The notes under the pieces are model-generated. The model worked only from the letters and a program-made list of their open reading frames with translations. It was not told the DNA's origin and ran no database searches. Source: Halorubrum persicum (GTDB lineage Archaea > Halobacteriota > Halobacteria > Halobacteriales > Haloferacaceae). Taken from it: a stretch of 54,584 nucleotides of DNA. The position numbers and the translations under genes are program-made. The first letter of the stretch is position 1, and every line of letters starts with the position of its first letter. Positions 1 through 8,193 of the stretch are shown piece after piece. Location of the stretch: the NCBI RefSeq assembly GCF_002727125.1, contig NZ_NHOA01000036.1, positions 1 through 54,584 on the forward strand, written 5' to 3'.

Positions 1-135
1 CCTCACGCCTCCCCAGCCTCGCAGCTCACGGCTCGCGGCTTCGCCGCTCGCGTTCGCCGCGTCCCTCGCACCGTCGGTTCGCGCCCCTCCGGACCGCTCA
101 CCGGGGCGCGCCACCGCATACAGATCCTGGAAAGT
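1..135. other. Gene-free GC-rich left edge
   Basis: No credible reading frame. The stretch is low-complexity GC-rich sequence made of reiterated gctcgcg/cgccgcg-like words and short self-complementary pieces such as gcgg-cttcg-ccgc. Such sequence is common in haloarchaeal intergenic DNA. I see no RNA gene in it. Confidence 0.5.
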
Positions 136-168
136 CGTTTAAAAACGGCGAGTGCGCGCTACTCGCCG
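136..168 (-). terminator. Hairpin plus U-tract terminator after the PUA gene
   Basis: An 8-bp perfect inverted repeat pairs 146-153 with 161-168 around a 7-base loop and overlaps the stop codon of the PUA gene. Read on the minus strand, the stem is followed at once by five T residues (141-145). This is the layout of a bacterial intrinsic terminator; archaeal termination usually needs only the U-tract, so the hairpin may be incidental. Confidence 0.55.
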
Positions 169-692
169 ACTTCGTTCGTGTTCTCGTCCCCGTCGCTCCC
201 GGTACCGTTCCGCACCTTGACGGCGACGCCGCTCGCGAAGCTCTCGGCCTCGGCGCCGGAGAGTTCAGCCCGCCCGACCGCGAACAGCGCGTCGTCCTCG
301 TCGACGACGAGCACCTCGTCGCCGGGGCGGATCCCGTCGTCGGCCGCGGTCACGAACTTCGCGAACGCGTTGCGCCCCTCGCGGACGAACGGCTCGCTCT
401 CCTCGCCCACGACCATCCGGTGACGCGGGGGTGCGAACGCCTCTCGGAGCCGGCTCCCGCCGGCAACGCCGAGGGTGAATCGCCCGTCCGTGCCGTACGA
501 GACGAGTCGGTCGCCCTCCGGGCTCCCGGGGTCGTCGTCCACGTCGCCGACGATCACCTGTCGGGGGCGGCCGCCGCTCGACCGCCGGAGGGTCAGCGTC
601 TCGTCCGGGGGGAACAGCGCGTCGCCCGCGCCGGCACCGAACTGGTAGTCGGCGCCGGTCCGCAGGTCAGCGAGGGCCGCTGCGTCGCTCAT
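159..692 (-). CDS. PUA-domain RNA-binding protein
   Basis: A 177-residue acidic protein. The C-terminal half (about 92-163) reads as a PUA domain, the RNA-binding fold found in archaeosine transglycosylase and pseudouridine synthases: AFAKFV, then GIRPGDEVLVVDE, then ALFAVGRAELSG ending in GVAVKVRNG. The N-terminal part has no motif I recognise. PUA proteins of this size usually bind or help modify tRNA or rRNA, but the substrate here cannot be read from the sequence. It is transcribed alone toward the left edge and ends in a hairpin/U-tract terminator. An ATG at 692 is the first in-frame start. Domain call is good, specific role unknown. Confidence 0.75.
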   Translation of the reverse strand: MSDAAALADLRTGADYQFGAGAGDALFPPDETLTLRRSSGGRPRQVIVGDVDDDPGSPEGDRLVSYGTDGRFTLGVAGGSRLREAFAPPRHRMVVGEESEPFVREGRNAFAKFVTAADDGIRPGDEVLVVDEDDALFAVGRAELSGAEAESFASGVAVKVRNGTGSDGDENTNEVGE

Positions 693-742
693 ACCTCGGC
701 TACCGCGGCCACCCGCAAAGCGGTTGCGACACGGGACGAGCG

Positions 743-1663
743 CTACAGCTCGATCCGGTCGACGATCGACCCGTTGCCGTCGCTGTCGCGGTGGGTGTTG
801 ATCGCGACCGTTCGGATCTGGTCTTCCAGCAGGGACCCCTCGATCTTCGCTTTGAGCAGCGAGTCGACCTGGTAGACGCCCGCCGCGTTGTTCATCCGGA
901 TCACGACCTGCGCGGGGGTCTCGTCCCCCTCGCGCAGGGAGACGCGCTCGATCGCCTGCGAGGAGACGGTGTTGATCCCGCGGCCGCCCTCCTCGTAGGG
1001 GACCCGCGAGCGCCCGCGTTCCATGTCGAGGCCGTCGGCGATCCGGACGACGCCGGCCTCGCGGGTCAGCGGCTGTTCCTCGGTGTGGTGACAGAGGATG
1101 GCGTGGAGCACCTCGGCTTTGATCCGGACCCGATCCGGCACGCCGTAGAAGGACGGGAGGAAGTCGTCGAGGAAGTCCGCGGCGAGCGGGATCGAGTAGT
1201 ACGGGTGGTCGTGGCGGTGGACGACGTGGCCGATGTCGTGGAGCGTGGCCGCGAGCGCGATGATCACCGGCTCGTCGGCCTCGTCGAGCCCCTGCTGGCG
1301 GGCGCCGTTGAACTCGACGCCGCCGGCCTTCAGCAGGTCGTACAGCCGGAGTGCGCGGTCTCGAACGATCTCGACGTGTTTCGTGCCGTGGTCGTTGTAC
1401 CCCTTCCGGTCGACGGGGTTGACGTTCTGCGCCTCCAGGTACGCCGTGATCTCCGGGTCCGACTCGATCCGGTCGAGCATCTCGTTGAGCCGATCGTCGG
1501 GGAAGCCGTGCTCTCCGTCGGGGTGGTACTCGTGGCGGTCGGCGTCGCGGTCGGGATCGGTGTCGCCGTCGGACTCAGCGTCGGCGGCGTCGACAGGGTC
1601 GGCCTCGGCGTCGACGCCGTCGGGTTCGGCGGGATCGGATCCGGCGTCCGGAGAGTCGGTCAT
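743..1663 (-). CDS. HD-domain phosphohydrolase family protein
   Basis: A 306-residue protein. The first 60 residues are a very acidic, probably disordered tail of Asp/Ala-rich words. The body is an HD domain, a metal-dependent phosphohydrolase fold: HGTKH, the HD doublet in ATLHDIGHVVHRHDH, the later ILCHHTEE and RIADGLDM. The ligand set His, His-Asp, His-His and Asp looks complete, so it is probably active. Substrate (nucleotide or cyclic nucleotide) is unknown. The ATG at 1663 is preferred over upstream in-frame codons because a TATA box lies 26-33 bases upstream and sequence further upstream is not protein-like. Divergent to the dap cluster. Confidence 0.8.
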   Translation of the reverse strand: MTDSPDAGSDPAEPDGVDAEADPVDAADAESDGDTDPDRDADRHEYHPDGEHGFPDDRLNEMLDRIESDPEITAYLEAQNVNPVDRKGYNDHGTKHVEIVRDRALRLYDLLKAGGVEFNGARQQGLDEADEPVIIALAATLHDIGHVVHRHDHPYYSIPLAADFLDDFLPSFYGVPDRVRIKAEVLHAILCHHTEEQPLTREAGVVRIADGLDMERGRSRVPYEEGGRGINTVSSQAIERVSLREGDETPAQVVIRMNNAAGVYQVDSLLKAKIEGSLLEDQIRTVAINTHRDSDGNGSIVDRIEL

Positions 1664-1688
1664 GAGAGTGAAACAAACACGACGGACG

Positions 1689-1696
1689 GATAAAAG
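1689..1696 (-). promoter_or_regulatory. TATA box of the HD-domain gene
   Basis: The minus strand reads cttttatc 26-33 bases upstream of the ATG at 1663, the spacing expected of a leaderless haloarchaeal promoter. It supports the chosen start. Confidence 0.6.
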
Positions 1697-1762
1697 AATG
1701 TTCGTGGACGCTCCCGATCCGGGTGGAACCGCCCGGAGCGGCAGTTTCAGCCCGAGGCGCAA

Positions 1763-1769
1763 TCTATAA
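1763..1769 (+). promoter_or_regulatory. TATA box upstream of the dap leader region
   Basis: tctataa in otherwise GC-rich sequence. The predicted transcription start is about 1793, two bases before a GTG at 1795 and about 190 bases before dapA. No comparable TATA box lies 25-32 bases before dapA itself, so dapA may be expressed from here with a long leader. Confidence 0.5.
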
Positions 1770-1794
1770 GCGAGCCAAAGGCGCATACTCTGGT

Positions 1795-1869
1795 GTGACC
1801 CGACCCGCGTCCGAACGCGGCTCGCCAACGCCGACAGCGACGCGGCTCTTCTCGAAAAAACGCGCGTGA
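1795..1869 (+). CDS. Putative 24-codon leader peptide upstream of dapA
   Basis: A GTG-initiated ORF of 24 codons begins at the transcription start predicted from the TATA box at 1763, so it would be translated leaderlessly. The peptide ends FSKKRA and has two adjacent AAA lysine codons at 1855-1860, unusual in a genome that strongly prefers AAG. A perfect 6-bp hairpin (1805-1810 with 1815-1820, loop ccga) lies inside it. It precedes a lysine-biosynthesis cluster by 111 bases. A lysine-sensing leader is an inference; the ORF could be chance, as short ORFs are common in this GC-rich DNA. Confidence 0.3.
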   Translation: MTRPASERGSPTPTATRLFSKKRA

Positions 1870-1980
1870 ACCGTCCGCCGGCGGGAGTGGCGACCCCGTC
1901 CCGGACGACCCCCGACCCGCGCGTATCGTTCTCCGACCGACCGCCGACACCGAGCGGACACAGACGCGAACGACACACTC

Positions 1981-2979
1981 ATGACGGACACCACGACCAC
2001 GACACCCTACACGACGCAGGACGAGACGGATCGAGAGACGACTGACGAGCCCTTCGAGGGCGTCTACCCGGCGATGACGACCCCGTTCACCGACGACGAC
2101 GAGGTCGATCACGAGCAGCTCGCCGCCAACGCCCGGTACCTCGAACGCGCCGGCGTCGACGGGGTCGTCCCTGTCGGCTCCACCGGCGAGTCGGCGACGA
2201 TGAGCCACGACGAACACATCGACGTGATCGAGACGGTCCGCGACGCCGTCGAGGACGTGCCGGTGATCGCCGGCACCGGCTCGAACAACACGGCCGAGGC
2301 GCTCTCGCTGTCCCGGCGCGCGGCCGACGCGGGCGCCGACGGGCTCCTCCTCATCTCCCCGTACTACAACATGCCCGAACCGCAGGGGTTCCTGGAGCAT
2401 TTCCGGACGATCGCCGACGAGGTCGACCTCCCGCAGATCGTGTACAACGTCCCGGGCCGGACGGGCCAGTCGGTCCCCGTCGACGTGACCGTCGAGCTCG
2501 CCGAGCACCCGAACATCCAGGGGTACAAGGCGGCGTCCGGCGACCTGAACCTAGTCAGCGAGGTGATAGAGCGCACCCGAGACGAGGAGTTCTCCGTGCT
2601 CTCCGGGGACGACGGGCTCACGCTTCCGGTCCTCTCCGTCGGCGGCACCGGCACCATCAGCGTCGTCGCCAACGTCGAACCGGAGCGCTCCTGCGCGATG
2701 GTCGGCGCCGCGCTCTCGGGCGATTACGAGCGGGCTCGGGCCCTCCACCACGAGCTGTCGCCGCTCGTCCGCGAGCTGTTCGCCGAGACGAACCCGATTC
2801 CGGTGAAGGAGGCGATGCATATCCGCGGGCGAGGCGGTCCGCGCGTTCGCCCGCCGCTCTCACGGCTCTCCGAGGAACGACGCGAGATCCTGCGCGCGCT
2901 GCTCGCCGAGTACGACGAGGGGGCGCCCGGCACCGTCGATCCGGCGGGCGTCGAGCCCGCGGCGGGTGGGGCCGAATGA
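1981..2979 (+). CDS. dapA: 4-hydroxy-tetrahydrodipicolinate synthase (DapA)
   Basis: A 332-residue class I aldolase-type TIM barrel. It condenses pyruvate with aspartate semialdehyde, the first committed step of diaminopimelate and lysine synthesis. Visible motifs: YPAMTTPF (barrel start, about 29-36), GSTGES, the active-site tyrosine Y155 in YNVPGRTG, and the Schiff-base lysine K183 in GYKAASGD. It is longer than the usual ~290 residues because of a Thr/Asp-rich N-terminal extension (about 25 residues) and an acidic C-terminal tail. The ATG at 1981 is the only ATG before the conserved region. It overlaps dapB by four bases (ATGA), suggesting translational coupling. Confidence 0.93.
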   Translation: MTDTTTTTPYTTQDETDRETTDEPFEGVYPAMTTPFTDDDEVDHEQLAANARYLERAGVDGVVPVGSTGESATMSHDEHIDVIETVRDAVEDVPVIAGTGSNNTAEALSLSRRAADAGADGLLLISPYYNMPEPQGFLEHFRTIADEVDLPQIVYNVPGRTGQSVPVDVTVELAEHPNIQGYKAASGDLNLVSEVIERTRDEEFSVLSGDDGLTLPVLSVGGTGTISVVANVEPERSCAMVGAALSGDYERARALHHELSPLVRELFAETNPIPVKEAMHIRGRGGPRVRPPLSRLSEERREILRALLAEYDEGAPGTVDPAGVEPAAGGAE

Positions 2980-3767
2980 GCGGCGGCCCCCTGACGGTCG
3001 CCGTCACCGGCGCCGGCGGTCGGATGGGCCGGGAAGTGATCTCGGCCGCGGTCGACCGCGAGGGCGTCGCGGTCGAGGTCGCCGTCAACCGCACCCCGAC
3101 CGACCCGGTGGCGGGGGTCGCGGTCGAGGACGCCGACCGCCTCGACGAACTGCTGGCGGCCGCGGAGCCGGACGCGCTCGTCGACTTCACCGGCCCCGAA
3201 TCGGCGGTCGCGTACGCCGAGGCCTGCGCGGACGCGGGGGTACCGATGGTCACCGGGACGACCGGGTTCGCGGACGCCCAGCTCGACAGCCTCCGGGCCG
3301 CGAGCGAGTCGGTGCCGGTCCTCAAGGCGTCGAACTTCGCGCGCGGCGTCGCCGCGCTCAGGCGCGCGGTCCGCGAGGCCGCCGCCGCGCTCCCGGGCTA
3401 CGACGTAGAGCTGACGGAGACGCACCACAACGCCAAGCGAGACGCGCCGTCGGGGACCGCGAAGTCGATCCTCGACGACGTGGAGTCGGTCCGCGACGAC
3501 CTCGATCGGCGCGTCCACGGCCGCGAGGGCGACGCGCCCCGAGAGGAGGGCGAGATCGGCGTCCACGCCCGGCGCGCGGGCGACGTGACCGGCGCACACG
3601 AGGTGCTGTTGGCGGGGAACCGGGAGACGCTCGAACTCACCCACCGCGCCGGCGACCGCGGCGTGTTCGCCGAGGGCGCGCTCGACGCCGCCGACTGGCT
3701 CGCCGGCCGCGACCCCGGCTGGTACGGGTTCGGCGACGTGCTGGACGCCGGCGACGCAGGGGTATAA
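2976..3767 (+). CDS. dapB: 4-hydroxy-tetrahydrodipicolinate reductase (DapB)
   Basis: A 263-residue NAD(P)H-dependent reductase for the second step of the DAP pathway. The Rossmann nucleotide-binding loop is seen at residues 12-18 (GAGGRMG). The substrate-binding signature is intact: ELTETHHNAKRDAPSGTA, with the catalytic His pair near H150/H151 and Lys at K154. The length is normal for the family. Its ATG overlaps the dapA stop codon, so both products are probably made from one message. The downstream dapD has its own TATA box 25-33 bases before its start, so the operon may have an internal promoter. Confidence 0.93.
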   Translation: MSGGPLTVAVTGAGGRMGREVISAAVDREGVAVEVAVNRTPTDPVAGVAVEDADRLDELLAAAEPDALVDFTGPESAVAYAEACADAGVPMVTGTTGFADAQLDSLRAASESVPVLKASNFARGVAALRRAVREAAAALPGYDVELTETHHNAKRDAPSGTAKSILDDVESVRDDLDRRVHGREGDAPREEGEIGVHARRAGDVTGAHEVLLAGNRETLELTHRAGDRGVFAEGALDAADWLAGRDPGWYGFGDVLDAGDAGV

Positions 3768-3791
3768 CCGTGGGGCATCCTCACATCGACG

Positions 3792-3799
3792 AATAAATA
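3792..3799 (+). promoter_or_regulatory. TATA box of dapD
   Basis: aataaata lies 26-33 bases before the dapD ATG, in the 57-base dapB-dapD gap. It predicts a leaderless transcript starting inside the dap cluster. Confidence 0.6.
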
Positions 3800-3824
3800 C
3801 CGACACTCATCCATACACCAATCA

Positions 3825-4664
3825 ATGACGCTGGAAGCCGACGTATCCGATCTGTGGGACCGCTATCAGGACGGGCTGACCGCCGCCGACGCGACCGACG
3901 AGGACGCTGCCGTCGTCGACGAGTTCCTCGCCGCCCTCGAGGCCGGCGAGGTCCGCGCCGCCGAGAAGACCGGCGACGAGGTGACCTCGTGGGAGGCCAA
4001 CGAGTGGGTCAAGCGGGGTATCCTGCTCAACTTCGGCCTGCGCGAGACCGAGGCGCGAGAGTACGGCGGGGTGACCTACCACGACGTGCTCCCGCTGCGC
4101 GACACCGACGACCTCGGCGAGCGCGGCACGCGAAACACGCCGGACGGGACGGCGATCCGCCGGGGGGCGTACCTCGGCAGCGACTGCATCATGATGAGTC
4201 CGTCGTTCGTCAACATGGGCGCGTACGTCGGCGACGGGACGCTCGTCGACTCGTGTGATACGGTCGGCTCCTGCGCCCAGCTCGGCGAGAACGTCAAGCT
4301 CGGCGCCAACACGCTGATCGGCGGCGTCCTCGAACCCGTCGAGGACGCGCCGGTGATCGTCGAGGACGGCGTCTCGCTCGGCGCCGGCTGTCGGGTCACG
4401 AGCGGGTTCCGCGTCGGCGAGAACAGCATCGTCGGCGAGAACACCCTGCTGACCCCGCGCATCCCCGTCTACGACCTCGTCGAGGAGGAGGTCATCTACG
4501 GCCACCTCCCGGCCGAGCGCCGCGCGTTCACCCGGATGGTGGAGTCGTCCGTCGGCGACCACGACCTGTTCGAGGGCGGCGCGTACAAGCCCGCGGTCGT
4601 CGCGACCCACGTCGAGGAGGAGACACTCGAGGCGACGCAGCGGGAGGACGCGCTCCGCGAATAA
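3825..4664 (+). CDS. dapD: Tetrahydrodipicolinate N-succinyltransferase (DapD)
   Basis: A 279-residue acyltransferase that succinylates tetrahydrodipicolinate and so commits the pathway to the succinylase branch. The middle and C-terminal parts show the left-handed beta-helix hexapeptide pattern: GAYLGSDCIMM, FVNMGAYVGDGTLVDS, LGENVKLGANTLIGG, VEDGVSLGAGCRV, GENSIVGENT. The TVGSCAQ/VNMGAYV words are typical of DapD rather than of DapH. The helical N-terminal domain (about 1-90) is also present. It has its own TATA box and is followed after 59 bases by lysA. An acetylase-type DapH is a less likely alternative because the length and N-terminal domain fit DapD. Confidence 0.9.
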   Translation: MTLEADVSDLWDRYQDGLTAADATDEDAAVVDEFLAALEAGEVRAAEKTGDEVTSWEANEWVKRGILLNFGLRETEAREYGGVTYHDVLPLRDTDDLGERGTRNTPDGTAIRRGAYLGSDCIMMSPSFVNMGAYVGDGTLVDSCDTVGSCAQLGENVKLGANTLIGGVLEPVEDAPVIVEDGVSLGAGCRVTSGFRVGENSIVGENTLLTPRIPVYDLVEEEVIYGHLPAERRAFTRMVESSVGDHDLFEGGAYKPAVVATHVEEETLEATQREDALRE

Positions 4665-4723
4665 GCGACGACGCGGCCGCGGGACCGACCGCCGAACCCG
4701 ACGCCAACCCCTCGGTCCGGCGC

Positions 4724-6046
4724 GTGAGCGACTGGGACGCCGACCGCCTCGCCGCGCTCGCGAGCGAACACGGCACCCCGCTCTACGTGCAGGACCTCGA
4801 CCGCGTCCGCGAGAACTGCGAGCGCCTGCGCGGGGCGTTCCCGGACGCCGACGTGCGGTACGCGGTGAAGGCCCACACCGGCCGGTCCGTGTTGGAGGCC
4901 GTTCGCGAGGCGGGCCTCGACGCCGAGTGCGCCTCCGCTGGCGAGGTCGACCGCGCACTTGCGGCCGGCTTCGGCGGGGACCGCCTCCACTACACCGCGG
5001 TCAACCCGCCCGCCCGCGACCTCGACTACGTCGTCGGCGTCGCGGAGGCCGAGTCGGACCTCACGGTCACCGTCGGTGCGGTCGACACCCTCGACCGGCT
5101 GGCGGAGCGCGGCTACGACGGGCGGGTCTGCGTCCGAGTGAACCCCGGCGTCGGCGCGGGCCACCACGAGAAGGTCAAGACCGGCGGCGCGGCGAAGTTC
5201 GGGATCCCGTACGACCGGGCCGCGGCCGCGACGCGTGACGCGGCCGAGCGCTTCGACGTGGTCGGCGTCCACGCGCACGCGGGCTCCGGCATCGACCCGG
5301 ACCAGCTCGACAGCCACCGCGAGCTGGTGGCGCGAATGGGCGAGTTGGCGCGGGAGCTGGCGGAGCCACAGGGCGCCGAACCCCCCGTCGACATCGAGTA
5401 CGTCGACGTCGGCGGCGGCTTCGGCGTCCCCTACCGGGAGGACGCGCCGCCGCTCGACCTCCCGGCGGTCGCCGAGGCGACTCGGGAGGCGGTCGCACCC
5501 CTGCCCGCGGGCGTGGACCTCGCGATCGAACCCGGACGGTACGTCGTCGCCGACGCTGGGGTGCTCCTGACGCGCGTGAACACCGTGAAGCCGACGCCGG
5601 ACGAGCGCGTCGTCGGCGTCGACGCCGGCATGACGGACCTGCTTCGCCCGGCGATGTACGACGCCTACCACCCGATCCGGAACCTCGGGGGCGGACGCGG
5701 AGCCGACGGGACCGACGCCCCGACCCCCGACGACCGGTCGGCAACCCCTGTCACGGTCGCCGGACCTATCTGTGAGACCGGCGATACACTCTGTAGGAAC
5801 CGAGCGCTCGCCGATCCGGCCCGCGGGGACCTCCTCGCGGTCGGAATCGCGGGTGCGTACGGATACGAAATGGCGAACCAATACAACTCACGACCGCGAC
5901 CGGCTGAGGTCGCACTCGACGACGAGACCGCGGCTGTCGTCCGCCGCCGCGAGACGCTCGCCGATCTGACGACGGTCGAGCGGGACGCGACTTCGAACCG
6001 AACGGACCGACCGAACCGGTCCGACCGAACGGGGGCGGGCCGATGA
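4724..6046 (+). CDS. lysA: Diaminopimelate decarboxylase (LysA)
   Basis: A 440-residue fold type III PLP enzyme converting meso-diaminopimelate to lysine, the last step. K49 in YAVKAH is the PLP-binding lysine. Other landmarks are HAHAGSGI, the phosphate-binding DVGGGFGVPY, EPGRYVVADAG, the active-site CETGDTL (C350) and GAYGYEMANQYNSRPRPAEV near the end. A 25-residue Arg/Thr/Asn-rich tail follows the conserved part. The start is a GTG at 4724; no ATG fits the conserved N terminus. Its stop overlaps the dapF start (ATGA), indicating coupling. Confidence 0.93.
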   Translation: MSDWDADRLAALASEHGTPLYVQDLDRVRENCERLRGAFPDADVRYAVKAHTGRSVLEAVREAGLDAECASAGEVDRALAAGFGGDRLHYTAVNPPARDLDYVVGVAEAESDLTVTVGAVDTLDRLAERGYDGRVCVRVNPGVGAGHHEKVKTGGAAKFGIPYDRAAAATRDAAERFDVVGVHAHAGSGIDPDQLDSHRELVARMGELARELAEPQGAEPPVDIEYVDVGGGFGVPYREDAPPLDLPAVAEATREAVAPLPAGVDLAIEPGRYVVADAGVLLTRVNTVKPTPDERVVGVDAGMTDLLRPAMYDAYHPIRNLGGGRGADGTDAPTPDDRSATPVTVAGPICETGDTLCRNRALADPARGDLLAVGIAGAYGYEMANQYNSRPRPAEVALDDETAAVVRRRETLADLTTVERDATSNRTDRPNRSDRTGAGR

Positions 6047-6960
6047 GCGCCCACGCCGTCCCGTTCGAGAAGTACCACGGCACGGGCAACGACTTCTTCG
6101 TCGTCGACGCCGACGCCGAGGTCGTCGGCGACCGCGCGGCGTTCGCGCGCGCCCACTGCGACCGCGAGACGGGCGCCGCCGGGGCCGATTTCGGAGCCGA
6201 GAGCGACGGAGGACGCGGCGCCGACGGCGTCCTCTTTCTCAGCGTCGAGGAGCGCTTCAACCCCACTCGCGTCGTGATGACGCTCGTCCAGCCCGACGGC
6301 TCCACGGCGACGATGTGCGGCAACGGCGCCCGCGTCGTCGCCCGGTGGGCCCACGACCGGACCGGCGACCGCGAGTTCATGATCGACACGCAGGCCGGCA
6401 CTCGGCGCGCCTCCGTGAACGCGGACGCGACCGCGGCCACCATCGAGATGGGCGAGCCGACGTTCGCCCCCGCGCGGGTCCCCGTCGCCCGCGACGAACC
6501 GCTGGTCGACGAGCCGGTCGAAGGGTTGACCGTCACCGCCGTCAACACCGGCGTCCCGCACGCCGTGGCGTTCGTCGACGGCGGCCGCGACGACCCCGAC
6601 GGGATCGACACGGTCGACCTCGACGCGGTCGCTCCGGCGGTCCGTCACGCCGACGCGTTCCCCGAGGGCGCGAACGTCAACCTCGCGAGCGTCGTCGACG
6701 ACGGGTCCGGCGACGGCCCCGCCGTCATCGACCAGCGCACCTTCGAGCGCGGCGTCGAGGGCGAGACGCGCTCCTGTGGCACCGGCGCGGTCGCGATCGT
6801 CGCGGTCGCGCAACGGCTCGGCCTGATCGACGGCGAGTCGGCGGTCAGCCGTCCCCCGGGCGGCGAACTCGAGATCACGGTGCCCGCCCACGGCCACGCG
6901 ACGCTGACCGGTCCCGTCGCCCACGAGTACGAGGGGACCCTCCCCGCCGACCCGCAATGA
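6043..6960 (+). CDS. dapF: Diaminopimelate epimerase (DapF)
   Basis: A 305-residue cofactor-independent epimerase interconverting LL- and meso-diaminopimelate. The two catalytic cysteines are both present in their signatures: C92 in MCGNGAR and C245 in ETRSCGTGA. The N terminus FEKYHGTGNDF and the substrate contact words GVPHAV and PEGANVNL are also as expected. A Gly/Asp-rich insertion around 45-62 makes it slightly longer than bacterial homologues. It overlaps lysA upstream and dapE downstream by four bases each, so lysA-dapF-dapE form a tightly coupled unit. Confidence 0.93.
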   Translation: MSAHAVPFEKYHGTGNDFFVVDADAEVVGDRAAFARAHCDRETGAAGADFGAESDGGRGADGVLFLSVEERFNPTRVVMTLVQPDGSTATMCGNGARVVARWAHDRTGDREFMIDTQAGTRRASVNADATAATIEMGEPTFAPARVPVARDEPLVDEPVEGLTVTAVNTGVPHAVAFVDGGRDDPDGIDTVDLDAVAPAVRHADAFPEGANVNLASVVDDGSGDGPAVIDQRTFERGVEGETRSCGTGAVAIVAVAQRLGLIDGESAVSRPPGGELEITVPAHGHATLTGPVAHEYEGTLPADPQ

Positions 6961-8153
6961 GCGAGGCGGCGTTCAACCCGGTCTCGTTCCTCGAGACGGC
7001 GGTACGGACCCCCTCTCACGAGTCGGTCGACGAGATGCGCGCGCTCGTCGTCGAGACGCTCGACCGGTTCGGCGTCGACTGTGAGGTCGTCGCGGGCGGC
7101 TGCGTGCTCGCCGAGAAGCGGTCGGCTGCCCCCGCCGCCGGGCCGCACCTCGTGTTGAACACGCACCTCGACACTGTGACGCCGCACGTCCCGTTCGAAC
7201 GTGGGGAAGCGGCCGCGGACGAGCGAGGCGGCCCCGCCGCGGGCGACGCCCCCGAAGATGTGATCCGCGGCCGCGGCGCCTGCGACGCGAAGGGGCCGCT
7301 CGCGGCGCTGCTCGCCGGGTTCCTCGCCGCTGACCCGGAGCGCGGGCGGCTCACCCTCGCGCTCACTCCGGACGAGGAGTCGCTGTCGCTCGGCGCGGCG
7401 GCGCTGACCGGGCGTTCGCCCGGCACCGCGGACCGGCTCGACGGCGATCTGTTCCTGGTCGGCGAACCGACCGGCCTCGACGCCTGTACCGCCGCGAAGG
7501 GGCGGTTTCAGGGGACCGTCGAGCTGTCGGGGACCGCCGCCCACGCCGCGGAGTTCGCGGGGGCGAACGCGGTCGCGGCCGCCGAGGGCGCGCTCGCGGC
7601 CATCCGAACGTTCGACGACAGGAGCGACGAACACCCCCAGCTCGGGCCGCCGAAGCTCACGCCGACCGTCATCGAGGGCGGCGGCGCGACGAATCAGGTG
7701 CCCGCGGACTGTGCGATCACGGTCGACCGCCGGAGCGTCCCGCCGGAGACCGCCGAGGGGTTCCGGTCGTCGCTCGCGGACGCGGTCCGGGAGTCGACGC
7801 CGGACGACGTTGGAGTCGGCGTCGCGCTGACGGACCGCGAGTCGCCGTTCTTCGAGGCGTTCTCGACGGATCCGGACCACGAACTGGTGGAGACGGTCGC
7901 GACCGCGGCCCGGAGCGCCGCCGACTCCGTCGGACTCTCGGCGTCCCGCGGCGGCGCGGTCCGCCCCTTCGGCGCGGCGACGGAGGCGTCGTACTTCGCC
8001 CCGGCGCCGACGGTCGTGTTCGGTCCCGGCGACCTCGCGGACGACGCCGGCGCGGTGGCGCACGCCGAGCGGGAGTACGTCCGCGTCCGCGAGGTGGCGG
8101 CGGCCGCGGCGGCGGTCAAGCGCGCGGTGTCGGGGCTGCTTGCGGACGGGTAG
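6957..8153 (+). CDS. dapE: M20-family succinyl-diaminopimelate desuccinylase (DapE-like)
   Basis: A 398-residue M20 zinc hydrolase. Visible metal and catalytic residues: H70 and D72 in NTHLDTV, D110 in GRGACDAKGPL, and the E140-E141 pair in TPDEES. GEPTGLD and GGGATNQVPADC are further family words. Its place directly after dapF and in a cluster with dapD makes desuccinylation of N-succinyl-LL-diaminopimelate the natural role. A related acetyl-lysine or acetyl-ornithine deacetylase activity cannot be excluded by sequence alone. The ATG overlaps the dapF stop codon and fixes the start; upstream in-frame sequence belongs to another frame of dapF. Confidence 0.85.
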   Translation: MSEAAFNPVSFLETAVRTPSHESVDEMRALVVETLDRFGVDCEVVAGGCVLAEKRSAAPAAGPHLVLNTHLDTVTPHVPFERGEAAADERGGPAAGDAPEDVIRGRGACDAKGPLAALLAGFLAADPERGRLTLALTPDEESLSLGAAALTGRSPGTADRLDGDLFLVGEPTGLDACTAAKGRFQGTVELSGTAAHAAEFAGANAVAAAEGALAAIRTFDDRSDEHPQLGPPKLTPTVIEGGGATNQVPADCAITVDRRSVPPETAEGFRSSLADAVRESTPDDVGVGVALTDRESPFFEAFSTDPDHELVETVATAARSAADSVGLSASRGGAVRPFGAATEASYFAPAPTVVFGPGDLADDAGAVAHAEREYVRVREVAAAAAAVKRAVSGLLADG

Positions 8154-8193
8154 CGGCGCCAGGAGGCCGGCGGGGCTCGTCGACTTCGGTCTC

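Noticed and set aside
1..110. Short gctcgcg-type repeats at the left edge
   Set aside because: Irregular, low-complexity and without spacers of fixed size; not a CRISPR array or a transposon end.
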